This document shows, piece by piece, positions 1 through 8,203 of a stretch of 64,000 nucleotides of DNA. The notes under the pieces are model-generated. The model saw nothing but the letters and a program-made list of their open reading frames with translations. It had not been told where the DNA came from and did no database searches. The first letter of the stretch is position 1, and every line of letters starts with the position of its first letter. The stretch lies in contig CP070764.1 of assembly GCA_020349245.1 (NCBI GenBank), positions 3,401,057-3,465,056 on the forward strand, given 5' to 3'. The translations under genes were made by a program, and so were the position numbers. Source of the stretch: Chloroflexota bacterium. Its GTDB lineage: Bacteria; Chloroflexota; Anaerolineae; Anaerolineales; UBA4823.

Positions 1-228
1 CGCCACGACCAGGGCTGCTGCCGCCATTCCGAGTAATACAAAAGTCATCGCATAGATTTTCACCCCCAAAACCTCATAGCTCCAACGGAACCAATCCAAG
101 ATATTATCCATTCGAGGAGTAGGTTCGGAGGCACTGCTGACCACAGCATATAGCAGATATAGCAGCACGATCCCTGCATAGACCTTCAGGCGTTCTTTTA
201 ATCCGTATAGTATCAGTTTGAGTGTCAT
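1..228 (-). CDS. ABC-2 type permease, N-terminal part (runs off the window)
   Basis: Only the first 76 codons lie in the window. The reading starts MTLKLILYGLKERLKVYAG and shows two hydrophobic stretches, about residues 15-33 and 54-75, joined by a short polar loop. The ATG (228-226) overlaps the stop of the upstream ATPase gene in an ATGA arrangement, so the two are translationally coupled. Context (GntR regulator, ATPase, then this gene) makes it the membrane subunit of a YtrB/C-like ABC exporter. The assignment to the permease rests on position and hydrophobicity, because the conserved part is outside the window. Confidence 0.6.
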   Translation of the reverse strand, partial: MTLKLILYGLKERLKVYAGIVLLYLLYAVVSSASEPTPRMDNILDWFRWSYEVLGVKIYAMTFVLLGMAAAALVVA

Positions 229-920
229 GAGAAAATCTCCTTATAGATCCCTTCAATAGATCTCTTTTTTTCCAACCGCAAATCCTCTGTACTGCCGGAC
301 AGGATGATCTCGCCTTCCTTTAAAAAGACCACCTCATCCAGCAGTTTCTCTACATCGGTTATCAGGTGCGTAGCAATGATCAGAGAACCTTTAGTATCGA
401 AATGTTCCAAAATTGTATCGATGGTAACCATGCGCGCAACAGGATCGATCCCCTCTAGGAGCTCGTCCATCAGGTATAAGCGTGCCCGCCTGGCCAATGC
501 CAATGCCAGCTTCAGCTTCTCACGGGTACCTTTCGAAAGAGCCGTCACCTTACGGCTTTGGTCAATCCCCAACCGGTCCAGCAGTCCAAAAGCACGTTCA
601 GGATCAAAATCTTCATAGAAGGCATTGAAATATTGGATAAGCCCTGGAATGGTCATCCAGGTTGGCAGGTGGTTGACATCTGGCAGATAAGACACCAATG
701 CCTTGGTCTGCATGCCTGGAACCATCCCGCACACCATTACCTCGCCACTAGAAGGCTGGAGAAGACCAGCCACTATCTTGATCAGGGTTGTCTTCCCGCT
801 GCCATTGGGACCTAAAATCCCCATTATCCTGCCAGGTTCAACTTCAAGATCCACGTTCTTCAGAGCTGGAAAACCAGCGTAGGATTTATTCAGATTGTGT
901 AAATGTAATATCGCCTCCAT
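225..920 (-). CDS. ABC transporter ATP-binding protein (YtrB-like)
   Basis: This is the cytoplasmic ATPase of an ABC exporter, 231 residues from the ATG at 920. That start is preferred over an upstream in-frame ATG at 983 because it follows a GAGGTTGAT ribosome site just after the GntR stop. The Walker A motif GPNGSGKTT lies near residue 37. An LSKGTREKL signature, the Walker B LYLMDELLEG and a switch-type ATHL histidine follow. The short C-terminal tail and the GntR-ATPase-permease order are typical of the YtrA/YtrB type, which exports small or envelope-related compounds. The substrate cannot be told. The stop overlaps the permease start by 3 nt. Confidence 0.9.
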   Translation of the reverse strand: MEAILHLHNLNKSYAGFPALKNVDLEVEPGRIMGILGPNGSGKTTLIKIVAGLLQPSSGEVMVCGMVPGMQTKALVSYLPDVNHLPTWMTIPGLIQYFNAFYEDFDPERAFGLLDRLGIDQSRKVTALSKGTREKLKLALALARRARLYLMDELLEGIDPVARMVTIDTILEHFDTKGSLIIATHLITDVEKLLDEVVFLKEGEIILSGSTEDLRLEKKRSIEGIYKEIFS

Positions 921-927
921 ATCAACC

Positions 928-1291
928 TCACTCAGACAAGTATTTTTCAATGATCTTGAGGAGTTCATCATGTGAAAAGCCAAACTCCACCATTTCCCTC
1001 ACAAATGTAGCAACCCTATCCAGAACCATTTCCTGGCGAAGTTCCAAAACAATCTCCGGTTCATCGACAATGAATGTGCCCTGTCCTCTTTTTGTATAAA
1101 CTAACATTTCACGCTCCATTTCTATGTAGGCTCTCTGCACGGTGTTTGGAGTTCACTTCCAAATGCTTCGACATATCGCGCACGGAGGGAAGCTTATCAC
1201 CAGGCAATATTTCTTTTGAAATCATCTGTTTCTTGATCAAATCCATGATCTGAATATAAATCGGTATATTTTCATCAAATACTTCAATCAT
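928..1291 (-). pseudogene. GntR-family (YtrA-type) regulator with a one-base frameshift
   Basis: Two overlapping minus-strand frames together make one YtrA-type repressor of about 120 residues. The first frame (ATG 1291, AAGGAG six bases upstream) gives MIEVFDENIPIYIQIMDLIK up to HLEVNSKH. The second frame resumes with VQRAYIEMEREMLVYTKRGQ and ends at 928. The family consensus across the break reads VNPNTVQRAY. Here the DNA reads TCCAAACACC where TCCAACACC would give V-N-S-N-T-V-Q, so one extra A (plus-strand T in 1144-1146) breaks the frame. It is either a real mutation that inactivates the repressor or a sequencing error in a three-base run. The remaining sequence shows no other decay, which slightly favours an error or a very recent event. 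Confidence 0.8.
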
Positions 1292-1318
1292 ATACAACTC
1301 CTTCGTGTATTAGTGAAC

Positions 1319-1344
1319 TAGTGTATTATGTACATAATACACTA
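1319..1344. promoter_or_regulatory. 26-bp perfect palindrome, probable GntR operator
   Basis: The half-site is TAGTGTATTATGT followed directly by its exact reverse complement, giving 26 bases of perfect two-fold symmetry. It overlaps the -10 box of the promoter of the GntR operon, about 30 bp before the start codon. YtrA-type GntR proteins bind long GT...AC palindromes of this kind, so autorepression of the operon is the natural reading. The symmetry is seen directly; the binding protein is inferred. Confidence 0.8.
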
Positions 1345-1362
1345 ATACAAAATATTTGTCAA
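1334..1362 (-). promoter_or_regulatory. Sigma-70-type promoter of the GntR/ABC operon
   Basis: On the minus strand TTGACA (1362-1357) is followed after exactly 17 bases by TATTAT (1339-1334), a near-perfect housekeeping promoter. The -10 hexamer sits inside the 26-bp palindrome, so repressor binding would block RNA polymerase. It drives the frameshifted GntR gene, the ATPase and the permease. Confidence 0.75.
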
Positions 1363-1403
1363 GTACCAATTTCAGATCTTATTTCCACATATCCAAAATA
1401 AAC

Positions 1404-1437
1404 CCCACCCGCTTGCGGCAAACGCAAGCCGGGGGGG
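1404..1437 (-). terminator. Probable intrinsic terminator, minus strand
   Basis: A GCTTGCG/CGCAAGC stem (1411-1417 with 1423-1429) with a five-base loop is extended by C-run/G-run pairing with one bulge. On the minus strand it is followed by TTTATTTT. It would end transcripts coming from the UspA side before they enter the GntR promoter. Confidence 0.55.
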
Positions 1438-1847
1438 CCTTGGTCATTATTAATCTTCTATCACTGGATAATAATTCTTGAGTTTATCCCTGGCATTGGG
1501 ATCGTGAAACGTCAATCGATGGTTACCCTGGTAATCGCCCAAAAATGGCGGGTTTTGATTGACCAGCTTGCCACAATAATCTTGCATGAATATTCACCCA
1601 GTAATCATGCACAAGAATAAACAATGACTGACAAATTTTCAAGGGATCACCCTTGGTAAAGGGGATTGCAGGTTTCCACCTCCCGAGCGCGGAAAGGGGG
1701 TAAAAGTATTCGAAGGGTTTGTCCTGTGCACGAAGAATTGTACCTTCAGAACATTTTTGATATTCTGTGCGCCAGCCCACTGAGGACGACTGTGTTGATG
1801 TCCAGGACGGAAAACAATCAAATCCCTCGATGATAATTTACCAACAA
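1438..1847. other. Gene-poor spacer, possible remnant
   Basis: No recognisable gene. A 45-codon minus-strand frame (1587-1450) beginning MQDYCGKLVNQNPPFLGDYQ looks protein-like and ends just before the terminator. It has no clear ribosome site or family, and the overlapping frames to its right are not convincing. It may be the tail of a decayed gene. Confidence 0.4.
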
Positions 1848-2138
1848 CTAACGAGGAATTTGATCTTCCCGGGAAACCTGCACTGGATCCGACCAGTGTT
1901 TCCACCAGCGACGGAATAACAATTTTTTCAGGTAATGATATACCAGCAACCAGAAGCCATGGTTCCCTGATGATATATCCGCGATCAGTTTCGGGGTCAA
2001 GAAAACAATCTTCTGCTCGCGCTCTGCCGGTGTGCGATCTTTGAGCAACCAGTTCAGGAAGTCTGTGATCATCAGCACCTGCTCCTCTGGAGATAATGCA
2101 GTCATCATCCTTCTAATGAGACGCTGCTTATGCTTCAT
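1848..2138 (-). CDS. Small hypothetical protein downstream of UspA
   Basis: A 96-residue basic protein, with no family that I recognise. The start at 2138 (MKHKQRLIRRMMTALSPEEQ) is chosen because AGAGAGG precedes it; an earlier in-frame ATG at 2198 would overlap the UspA gene. It is rich in Leu, Lys and Trp, and has a segment FLTPKLIADISSGNHGFWLL that could fold as amphipathic helices. No membrane span is clear. It follows the UspA gene by about 50 bases in the same direction, so the two are probably co-transcribed and may share a stress-related role. Confidence 0.5.
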   Translation of the reverse strand: MKHKQRLIRRMMTALSPEEQVLMITDFLNWLLKDRTPAEREQKIVFLTPKLIADISSGNHGFWLLVYHYLKKLLFRRWWKHWSDPVQVSREDQIPR

Positions 2139-2188
2139 GATGTGCCTCTCTAATCTAATAAACCAATTACCCGGATCCTCTAAATACA

Positions 2189-2716
2189 TTAGAGGCAAGG
2201 CTCGCCAAACATCGCCAAAATCCTCTCTTGGTTCTCGATTACCTTGGGAGTGACCGACACTGGCTGGGTAGCATCGTTCACAAACAGGACCGGGATTTGC
2301 GCTTTACGGCGAACTCCACCGGCAGGGCAATCTGACAGCAGGCACCTGATCCATGAGTGGTTATCCGAGACCATGATTAGCAGTTCGTAATTGCCCAGGT
2401 CAGCGTAGGCGAGGATTTCATCCGCATAACTGCGGTCCCCAACCACGATGGCTGTTACGATTGGCACTCCTCGAGCCAGCTGGTGTTCCTTGATTCTTGA
2501 CAGTTCCCACCCAGCTTTATTCTTCCGTTTCCAACCGCTCGAGCCGATCTCAGTCTGGAATTGATGTCCCAGATTCTTGGGCCCATCACCCATGATGGTG
2601 ATCACGCGCAGAAAAGTAACCTTTGCTTGGTAAGTTTGTGCCAGTTCGACTGCCTGACCGGCAACGATATCATCCGATGGTTTTCCTTGGAGCACAACGA
2701 GTATGTTGCTGAACAT
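2189..2716 (-). CDS. Universal stress protein (UspA) domain protein, nucleotide site degenerate
   Basis: A single UspA-like Rossmann domain of 175 residues. It opens MFSNILVVLQGKPSDDIVAG, the usual first strand with small residues after it, and later has VPIVTAIVVGDRSYADEILAYA and the core strand ELLIMVSDNH. ATP-binding members carry G-x2-G-x9-G-[ST] after that strand. Here the stretch reads SDNHSWIRCLLSDCPAGGVR, so the phosphate-binding glycines are largely missing and ATP binding is unlikely. The last strand IPVLFVND is intact. About 25 extra residues follow the domain. Lies upstream of the small hypothetical gene. Confidence 0.75.
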   Translation of the reverse strand: MFSNILVVLQGKPSDDIVAGQAVELAQTYQAKVTFLRVITIMGDGPKNLGHQFQTEIGSSGWKRKNKAGWELSRIKEHQLARGVPIVTAIVVGDRSYADEILAYADLGNYELLIMVSDNHSWIRCLLSDCPAGGVRRKAQIPVLFVNDATQPVSVTPKVIENQERILAMFGEPCL

Positions 2717-2776
2717 GGGATTACATACCTCACTTTTTTCAATAAGAGTTTAGGGTTGGTATTCTCAGAATACAGG

Positions 2777-2815
2777 AAAAGTTCTCCAGGCACATCCAAT
2801 GCCTGGAGAACTTTT
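2777..2815. terminator. Strong bidirectional intrinsic terminator
   Basis: A perfect 16-bp stem, arms 2777-2792 and 2800-2815, with a seven-base loop CATCCAA. Each arm begins or ends with four A or T, so a U-tract is produced on both strands. It sits 84 bp after the stop of the NarL-type regulator and closes the sensor kinase/regulator operon. Confidence 0.85.
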
Positions 2816-2898
2816 AACTCGTTTATTTATGGGATTTTTTTATCCTACTTCAGAAGCATAGCTACCAGTATTTAAGTATCTCCTATGTACCCCCTGAA

Positions 2899-3570
2899 CT
2901 AATCTACCAATCCTTGGCGAATTGCGAGGACAATTGCTTCAGCGCGATTGGAAACCCCCAGCTTGGAAAGGATATTGCTGACATGCGTGCGGACAGTGGT
3001 AACGCTGATGGTCAGGCGTTCACCGATTTGCGGATTGTTCAACCCTTCGACCATCAAGGCCAAGACTTCGTGCTCACGGGGGGTCAGGTTATTCCCTAAT
3101 GCAGGAGATTGTTCTGATGCCGCTTGAATTAAGACTTGGGCCGCTTCTGGAGCTAACGTCGGCTGCCCAATATAGGCAGCACGGATGGCATCGGCAAGTT
3201 GTTCCATCGTGACGTCTTTAAGCAAGTACCCGATAGCCCCTGCTTGGAGTGCTTCCTGAACTAACTGCCTATCCTGGAAGCTCGTCAGTGCGATGATTTT
3301 AATCTGAGGCCAACGTTCGAGCAAAGTTCGGGTGGCCTGGATACCATCCATCCTGGGCATAACCAGGTCCATCAGGATCACATCCGGCTTGACTCTTTCG
3401 CATATCAGCAGAGCTTTCTCGCCATCCCGGGCCTCACCGACAAGTTCCAAATCGGGATTGACTAGAATAAAGGTAGACAGACCGGTCCGCACCATGCTGT
3501 GATCATCAACAATCATCACCCGGATCGGTTCCTGCTGATCATAATCGGTAGCCAAATTATTCATCTTCAT
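2899..3570 (-). CDS. NarL/LuxR-family response regulator
   Basis: The partner of the propeller kinase encoded just upstream. From the ATG at 3570 (after GGGGAAGTG) it has 223 residues and overlaps the kinase stop by 14 bases, which implies coupled translation. The receiver domain has the acidic pair in IVDDHSMVRTG, the phospho-acceptor D68 in VILMDLVMP, a switch Thr/Ser in IALTSF and K in LLKDV. The output is a LuxR four-helix domain, LTPREHEVLALMVEGLNNPQ to TVRTHVSNILSKLGVSNRAE. It acts as a DNA-binding activator or repressor; targets are not visible here. Confidence 0.93.
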   Translation of the reverse strand: MKMNNLATDYDQQEPIRVMIVDDHSMVRTGLSTFILVNPDLELVGEARDGEKALLICERVKPDVILMDLVMPRMDGIQATRTLLERWPQIKIIALTSFQDRQLVQEALQAGAIGYLLKDVTMEQLADAIRAAYIGQPTLAPEAAQVLIQAASEQSPALGNNLTPREHEVLALMVEGLNNPQIGERLTISVTTVRTHVSNILSKLGVSNRAEAIVLAIRQGLVD

Positions 3571-6500
3571 CACTTCCCCGGGGTACTTGCCATATAACCC
3601 TGACCGATGTACCATCACCAGGTTCACTGCTGATGTCCAAATCTGCACCAATTACATTCGCTCTTTCAAGCATGATGTTCAGGCCATGGTGTTCCTGTGA
3701 AACCTCCTGCACATCGAAACCCTCCCCATCATCACGGATTGATAACTCAATTATATACTCGCATTCTTCCTCGTTGGGTGGGCTGGAAGCAAATTTCGTA
3801 CATCGCAGGCTTAATGAAGCGCTGCTTGCCTGGGCATGTTTCACCACATTATTCAATGCCTCTTGAGCGATACGATACAAGGCGATTTTTCCATCTACCG
3901 GCAGCTGGCAAATCTCGTCAATATGGAGATCAACAGGTATACCTTCTCGCCCAGAAGCGGCCTGGGCTAACTGGGTTAAAAGGTCCTGCAAGGATGCCTC
4001 CGCCAGGGCACCGGGACGTAGTTCCATGAGTAAGCCACGCATCTCGGCTAAAGCGCCACGATTCGATTGGCGCAATTTTTCAAGAAGTACTTGGGCCTGT
4101 TCTTGATCGGTTTGCCATACAGATGGTAGGGCTTCAGCGATCAGGCTGGCGGAAAACAGCATTTGAGAAACTGCATCATGCAAATCGCGAGCCAGGCGCT
4201 GCCGTTCTTCGATGGCAGCCAGCTCTTGCACCTGGCTGAATAGACGGGCGTTTTGAATCGCCAAACCTGCCCGCTGCGCCAGGGAGAGCAGGAGACGCCT
4301 TTCATCCTGGTCGAAAGTGTGTGGTCTGGTGAAATCAACGCTGAAAACACCGAAAACTACATCGCTGACCTGGATAGGCACCAGCATAAAAGCAAGAATT
4401 TCTGTCGGAATAGCTTTGTCCTTTTCAATCCGAGGATCAGTGAGAATGTTTTCTACAGCGAGTGGTATACCACTGCTCGCTACTGATTGGGCAAGCTCCT
4501 TTTTGAACCCAAGAGCGATTTCATCCTTCATCCAGGGAGATGGCCCATGCACAGCCCGGGTAACCAGCGTCCCCAGTGATTCATCCCAAAACATGAGCAA
4601 CCCCTGATCGGCTTTTAAGGTCTGGACGGCTGTATCGACCAGCACCTGGAGCAGTTGATCTAAATCTAGATGGCGGTACAGTTCCTGGTCAGCCTGGTAC
4701 AGAATCTCCAGTTCCCTGCGCCGTGTTTCAATCTCCTGTGTCCGATCTTCAACCTGAGCTTCCAGTTCCCTGCTGCGTTCTTGGATGACCTTCACTCGCT
4801 GACGATATATACCAACCCCAAATAAGACAAATGCTATTCCAGCCAGAATCCTAAATACCCAGGTATCCCAAATCGGGGCTTCGATGGTCAGGTAAACTGC
4901 TACACCAGCTTCATTCCAGATGCCATCACTGTTTGATCCTTTCACCCGGAAGACATAATTTCCTGGACCCAGACCAGCGTAATCCACATAACGTCGATTC
5001 CCCGCATAAACCCAGTCTTCATCAAGACCCTCCATCATATAGGCATATTGATTCTTTTCAGGAAGAATGTAATCCAGCGCGGCGAACTCGAAAGAGAGAT
5101 AATTCTCGCGGTTTGGCACAACGATCTGTTCATCAGGGAAAAGCTCTGATCGAACTGGTTTGTTAAAAATTCTCAAGCCGGTAATCATGATCGGGGGTGG
5201 GGAGAGATTCTCCAAGATTCGATTTGGATCCATCACATAAATTCCATGCAGACTGTCGAAATACATCTCCCCGGTCATACTGCGGTGACAGGGTTCATGG
5301 AGAAAAGCGCCTGAATTGAGAGCCCCTAATCCATCGGAAAGGTCAAAATTATTAAAATTTTCGGAATCGGGGGTAAATCTTGAAAGACCTTTGGGCGTAG
5401 TCAGCCATAGAGAACCCGTGTCATCTACCAAGATACAGCCAACTACATCGTCGATCAACCCATCTCCAGTAGTGTATTGGGTAAATGTGCGCTTTGTCCG
5501 ATCGTAGCGGTTCAATCCCCCTCCGCCTGTACCAATCCAGAGAATGTCGCGGTTCTGTGGATCTTCAAGGATGGATAACACCTGGTCATGGCTCAGGGTA
5601 TTCGGATCGCTGGGATTATGCCGCAGGTGAGTGAACTTATCTTGCTTCGCATCCCAAATATTGATCCCGCCACTAAAAGTACCCACCCAGGGCACACCAT
5701 ATTGGTCGATAAAAATATCCAGGATGATATTATGGCTTAAACTTCCAAAACGATTCCAATGATCGTAGTCCTGCCAGTAATGTGGATAAAAAACCATTTC
5801 TGTATTTTCAGGTTCAAAGCGGTAAAGTCCATTAAATGTACCAACCCAGAGATTTCCCATGAGATCTTCGGTGATCACCGAAATATTGCTGGGCAGTTTT
5901 CGGAAGTGAATAAAACCCCCATTCCGGGGGTCAAATTGCTCCAGCCAACCATCTGAATTCCCGAGCCATAATCTTCCAGAAGCGTCCTCGAAAATTGCAG
6001 TGACTATATCAGACTTCAAGCTGCTCGGATCTGCGGGATCATGCTTGAAAATCTTTACTTCACCTGTTTCAAAGTTAACCCGATTTAGCCCGCCGAAATA
6101 GGTACCGATCCACAGGATGCCATCCTGGTCTTCTAAAGTGGTGGAGATCTTGTCAACGCTCATGCCGAATAATATCTCTTTTGATGAGACCTCCGGGGAT
6201 GAGGGTACCAGTTCCGGACGGCTCTGGTAGAGAGAGAAAATATCGCCCCGGCGATTGGATTTACTGATCCCGTTGGTTGTCCCCACCCAGAGTACACCTG
6301 AGCGATCTTCAAACAGGCTGATAACAGTGTTATCACTCAAGCTGTGCATATCGGATGGGTCATGGTGATAATGCGTGAAGTGGTCATGAACCGGATCGTA
6401 TTGGTCCAAGCCATTAATTGTCCCAACCCATAGGATTCCCTGGTTATCTTCAAGAAGGGAAGTCACAAAATCATTACTTATACTATGTGGATCGTTTGGG

Positions 6501-7399
6501 CTAAAGCGATAATGGATGAATGTACCGGATGTGCGATCAAACCGGTTGAGGCCTCCGTCGAGTGTACCTACCCAAATAGAACCTTTCCGATCTTCGAGAA
6601 TCACGGTGACCACACCCTCGCTGAGGCTGGAGGCATCGGTGGGGTCAGGTTCGAAATGATCGATTAAACCCGTTTGACGATTGAATCGATCCAATCCCTG
6701 GCTTGTACCAATCCATAAATCACCCTGACTGTCTTCAAATAGTGCATTAGCACTATTAAGGGATACCACTTCTACCCCATCATACTCAGTCGCGTAGGAT
6801 TTAAGTTCATAAACAAGTTGGTGAGTATCCCGATCGTAAGCGTATAAACCGTGCCAGAATGAAATCCATACCAATCCCTGAGAATCTTCATAGACTACAT
6901 CCGCTTGCCCGCCACGCTCATCAATAAAAGTGAAAGTTTCTGCTTGGCGATCGAAGAAATCCACACCCCCAGCGCCTGCCACCCAAAAGCCCCCTTCTTG
7001 GTCCACCAGAAGATCGGTGATGTATGAGAAGTGGAGGGAATCGGGATCACCTTGGACTGAACGGTATACGGTGAATTCATGACCATCAAATTTATTTAAC
7101 CCCTGATCGGTACCAAACCACAGAAAGCCATATTGATCTTGAACGATGCTGCGAATAAAAGGGAAGGAGAGACCATCCGCGGTCGTGATATGCTCAAAGC
7201 GGATGACCTCTGCTCCTTCCTGGTGATTTGTGGAGGGAAAATCGGAAGCTGCTAGGTCGAGATCGGTTTCCCGGGATAAATCTCGATCTATGGATCCAGC
7301 AGATTGCACGCTGATTGGAATAATTAGACCTGCTGCGGTCATCAAAATGATCAGCACGGAAGCAAGGTTGTTGGGTGAAGAAAATCTTTTCCAGTTCAC
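3557..7399 (-). CDS. Hybrid propeller-sensor histidine kinase (Reg_prop/Y_Y_Y/GAF/HisKA_3)
   Basis: A 1280-residue membrane kinase. An N-terminal hydrophobic segment (about 13-33) exports a very long sensor built of repeated two-component propeller motifs (LWFGTDQGLNKFDG-like, roughly residues 70-740). A Y_Y_Y domain follows (about 765-840), then one membrane span (about 850-867), a coiled coil, and a cytoplasmic GAF domain (about 900-1055). The kinase part is of the HisKA_3 type, with phospho-acceptor H1074 in LARDLHDAVSQ, and an HATPase with N box EALNNVVKHA and G box DDGEGFD. This layout resembles the two-domain propeller sensors that bind extracellular glycans in Bacteroidota, but here the output is a separate NarL-type regulator. 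The ligand is unknown. It is the first gene of a two-gene operon. Confidence 0.93.
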   Translation of the reverse strand: MNWKRFSSPNNLASVLIILMTAAGLIIPISVQSAGSIDRDLSRETDLDLAASDFPSTNHQEGAEVIRFEHITTADGLSFPFIRSIVQDQYGFLWFGTDQGLNKFDGHEFTVYRSVQGDPDSLHFSYITDLLVDQEGGFWVAGAGGVDFFDRQAETFTFIDERGGQADVVYEDSQGLVWISFWHGLYAYDRDTHQLVYELKSYATEYDGVEVVSLNSANALFEDSQGDLWIGTSQGLDRFNRQTGLIDHFEPDPTDASSLSEGVVTVILEDRKGSIWVGTLDGGLNRFDRTSGTFIHYRFSPNDPHSISNDFVTSLLEDNQGILWVGTINGLDQYDPVHDHFTHYHHDPSDMHSLSDNTVISLFEDRSGVLWVGTTNGISKSNRRGDIFSLYQSRPELVPSSPEVSSKEILFGMSVDKISTTLEDQDGILWIGTYFGGLNRVNFETGEVKIFKHDPADPSSLKSDIVTAIFEDASGRLWLGNSDGWLEQFDPRNGGFIHFRKLPSNISVITEDLMGNLWVGTFNGLYRFEPENTEMVFYPHYWQDYDHWNRFGSLSHNIILDIFIDQYGVPWVGTFSGGINIWDAKQDKFTHLRHNPSDPNTLSHDQVLSILEDPQNRDILWIGTGGGGLNRYDRTKRTFTQYTTGDGLIDDVVGCILVDDTGSLWLTTPKGLSRFTPDSENFNNFDLSDGLGALNSGAFLHEPCHRSMTGEMYFDSLHGIYVMDPNRILENLSPPPIMITGLRIFNKPVRSELFPDEQIVVPNRENYLSFEFAALDYILPEKNQYAYMMEGLDEDWVYAGNRRYVDYAGLGPGNYVFRVKGSNSDGIWNEAGVAVYLTIEAPIWDTWVFRILAGIAFVLFGVGIYRQRVKVIQERSRELEAQVEDRTQEIETRRRELEILYQADQELYRHLDLDQLLQVLVDTAVQTLKADQGLLMFWDESLGTLVTRAVHGPSPWMKDEIALGFKKELAQSVASSGIPLAVENILTDPRIEKDKAIPTEILAFMLVPIQVSDVVFGVFSVDFTRPHTFDQDERRLLLSLAQRAGLAIQNARLFSQVQELAAIEERQRLARDLHDAVSQMLFSASLIAEALPSVWQTDQEQAQVLLEKLRQSNRGALAEMRGLLMELRPGALAEASLQDLLTQLAQAASGREGIPVDLHIDEICQLPVDGKIALYRIAQEALNNVVKHAQASSASLSLRCTKFASSPPNEEECEYIIELSIRDDGEGFDVQEVSQEHHGLNIMLERANVIGADLDISSEPGDGTSVRVIWQVPRGSDEDE

Positions 7400-8203
7400 G
7401 ATAATCTGGCTGTGAGGAGAACCTCCAATTATGCAGGAGCCGGCTTAAGAAGTTGTTATTCGGGTCTTACATCCTGAAAATTAACTTACTATCAGATACC
7501 TACATTCGCACCGAAAGTAGAAGAGATTTTCCGGTAGTAGACCGAAAATCCACATCAATCCACCTGGAGCTCGAATCGCGCACCTTCTGGCACTGCAGAA
7601 GTCACCCCAAATCCATTTTGCTTCCAAATTGAACGTAATCCCATCTATGCGTTCATTCTAGACCAATTTGCATCAAGGATAGCAGCAATCTCCAACCAGC
7701 ACAACCTTCACCAGGGGTGTTTGCATATCCTACAGGTATAGGATATGGCGCATGTACCGCTTGATTAATCAAATGGATAGAAGGACTCTGCAGACTCTCA
7801 TTTTGAAGGATTGGATACCCGTCCGATCTCCGCAGGCCGTAGTAAAGATCGCCCAGATTTTCACGGACACTCCCTTCTTCAGTCTCTTGTGAACCGCAAT
7901 CCAGCTCATATTAGGTTTACGGGGGTCGGATTGGAGAGGTTACCTTCAAAAAATTGCAAATTAGTTGCCAGTCAACCAGCAGGCAATCGTGACATTCGTT
8001 GATGATCAACCCTGTAATTTTCGATCACTTTGCAGCGCGTTTTCCCATAAACATAAACTAGCAGCTGTAAATGAAGATAAATTTTAAAAAAACAGCATAG
8101 TGTAAATCCCAATAAATCGGATGACTCTACCCGCTAGCAGCTGTAAGCATTGTCTCGCCTGAATAAAATACCAGGTATCCGGTTATGGTGTTTGATCTTC
8201 CAT
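7400..8203. other. 800-bp spacer upstream of the propeller kinase
   Basis: No convincing gene in either strand; a 63-codon plus frame at 7811 has no ribosome site and no family. It holds a pair of 12-base near-repeats at 7510-7541 and a 13-base exact direct repeat CTAGCAGCTGTAA (8058-8070 and 8134-8146) 76 bases apart. It probably contains the promoter of the kinase operon and the 3' end of the neighbouring one. Confidence 0.5.
7510..7541 (-). promoter_or_regulatory. Candidate regulator site: two direct repeats 20 bp apart
   Basis: ACCGAAAGTAGA (7510-7521) and TCCGGTAGTAGA (7530-7541) match at 9 of 12 positions and begin exactly 20 bases, about two helical turns, apart. They lie 110-140 bp upstream of the propeller kinase. 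NarL-family regulators often bind tandem half-sites like this, so autoregulation is possible. Weak evidence. Confidence 0.3.

Noticed and set aside
304-1099. Plus-strand open frames over the ABC/GntR genes
   Set aside because: They run antisense to well-supported genes, have no ribosome sites and encode Ser/Arg-rich nonsense typical of shadow frames.
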